Assembly (NCBI GenBank): GCA_030614915.1
Contig: JAUXAG010000003.1
Location: 62,001-126,000, forward strand
Length of the DNA: 64,000 nt
Source: Actinomycetes bacterium
GTDB lineage: Bacteria; Planctomycetota; Phycisphaerae; JAACET01
Reading direction: 5' to 3'
Below are positions 62,197 to 64,000 of the stretch, piece after piece. The notes under the pieces were generated by a model that was not told where the DNA came from, ran no database searches, and worked only from the letters and a program-made list of their open reading frames with translations. Every line of letters starts with the position of its first letter. The stretch's first letter is position 1. The position numbers were made by a program, and so were the translations under genes.

Positions 62197-63078
62197 TTGT
62201 CAGATAAAGAACGACAATTGAAGCTGGGTATACCCTCGGGCTCGTTGCAAGACTCGTCGCTGGATCTGTTTGCCAGGGCGGGATTCAATATTCGCGTATC
62301 CGACAGGAGTTATTCGCCCAGCATAGACGATGAGACTATCAAGGTGGTGATGTTTCGAGCCCAGGAGATGAGCCGTTACGTTGAAGATGGAGTGGTCGAC
62401 GTGGGGTTGACCGGGGTCGACTGGGTGCTGGAGAACGACTCGGATGTGGTGGAAGTGGCGGAATTGGTCTACTCCAAGGCAACTGCCATGCCGGCACGGT
62501 GGGTGCTGGTGGTGCCGGCCGAGTCGAAGGTCAGCAAGCCGGAAGATCTCGAGGGGGGCATTGTGGCCACCGAATTGGTCAACTGCACCCGGAAGTATTT
62601 CCAGGACAAGGGAATCAAGGTGAAGGTGGAGTTCTCCTGGGGAGCGACGGAAGTGAAGGCCCGGCTGGTTGACGCCATCGTCGATATTACCGAGACCGGT
62701 TCGAGTCTGGCGGCCAACAACCTGCGGATCGTCGATACCATTTTGAGAAGCACCACCCGCCTGATAGCCAACAAAGAGGCCATCAGGGATCCCTGGAAAC
62801 GGTCCAAGATCGAAAACATCACTCTGCTGCTGGAGGGGGCCTTGGCGGGACGTGAAAAGGTGGGACTGAAAATGAACGTACCCCGCTCGGCCCTGGAGGC
62901 GGTGGTGGCTCTGCTGCCGGCGGAAAAGAGCCCAACCGTTTCAGCCTTGGCCGACGAAGACTTCGTGGCTGTGGAAGTTGTCCTGGAGGAAAAGTCTGAA
63001 CGGGAACTCATCCCCCAACTGAAAAAGGCCGGGGCCTCGGGCATTATCACCTATCCCTTGAATAAGATCATTCCCTGA
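62197..63078 (+). CDS. hisG: ATP phosphoribosyltransferase, long form (TTG start)
   Basis: LKLGIPSGSLQDSSLDLFARAGF; DVGLTGVDWVLEN; C-terminal regulatory domain GASGIITYPLNKIIP. Confidence 0.93.
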   Translation: MSDKERQLKLGIPSGSLQDSSLDLFARAGFNIRVSDRSYSPSIDDETIKVVMFRAQEMSRYVEDGVVDVGLTGVDWVLENDSDVVEVAELVYSKATAMPARWVLVVPAESKVSKPEDLEGGIVATELVNCTRKYFQDKGIKVKVEFSWGATEVKARLVDAIVDITETGSSLAANNLRIVDTILRSTTRLIANKEAIRDPWKRSKIENITLLLEGALAGREKVGLKMNVPRSALEAVVALLPAEKSPTVSALADEDFVAVEVVLEEKSERELIPQLKKAGASGIITYPLNKIIP

Positions 63079-63139
63079 GCGGATTTGTGACAGCTTTCCC
63101 AAAGGCAAGAAGCGCATGATCTCAGCAGAGCCCATCTAA

Positions 63140-64000
<861 letters not shown>

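Overview
Window from a planctomycete, probably Phycisphaerae-like (LEPR-XLL signature, PEP-CTERM anchor, chaperone and housekeeping gene content). Most of it is chromosomal backbone: moaA/moeA/MOSC-MogA, ilvD, accA, purSL/purQ, groEL-groES-groEL-dnaJ-grpE, acyl-CoA dehydrogenase/etfAB, nusA-infB-rbfA, hisG and ligA (cut by the window end). Several AT-rich accessory loci interrupt it: GIY-YIG + Abi_C-like, a PD-(D/E)XK-like protein, hicBA, and an MTase-REase + AbiJ-like + HEPN cluster. Strongest observations: (1) two independent accessory cargos sit directly after a stop codon and are followed by a displaced, diverged, in-frame duplicate of the upstream gene's 3' end (purQ tail relic at 22515-22565; membrane-protein tail relic at 41492-41553 flanking hicBA); (2) a GIY-YIG ORF flanked by inverted copies of a palindromic repeat that supplies its stop codon, with repeat relatives next to most accessory loci; (3) a c-di-GMP-I (GEMM) riboswitch upstream of a LEPR-XLL/DUF4347/cadherin protein, close to a PilZ-like gene and a Flp pilin with a 15-bp-repeat RG tail; (4) a consensus promoter plus a ~345-nt multi-hairpin RNA ending in an intrinsic terminator just upstream of nusA; (5) a -24/-12 (sigma54-type) promoter match upstream of groEL; (6) a subtilase whose catalytic His appears replaced by Glu. 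All calls are from reading the sequence; no database searches were run.
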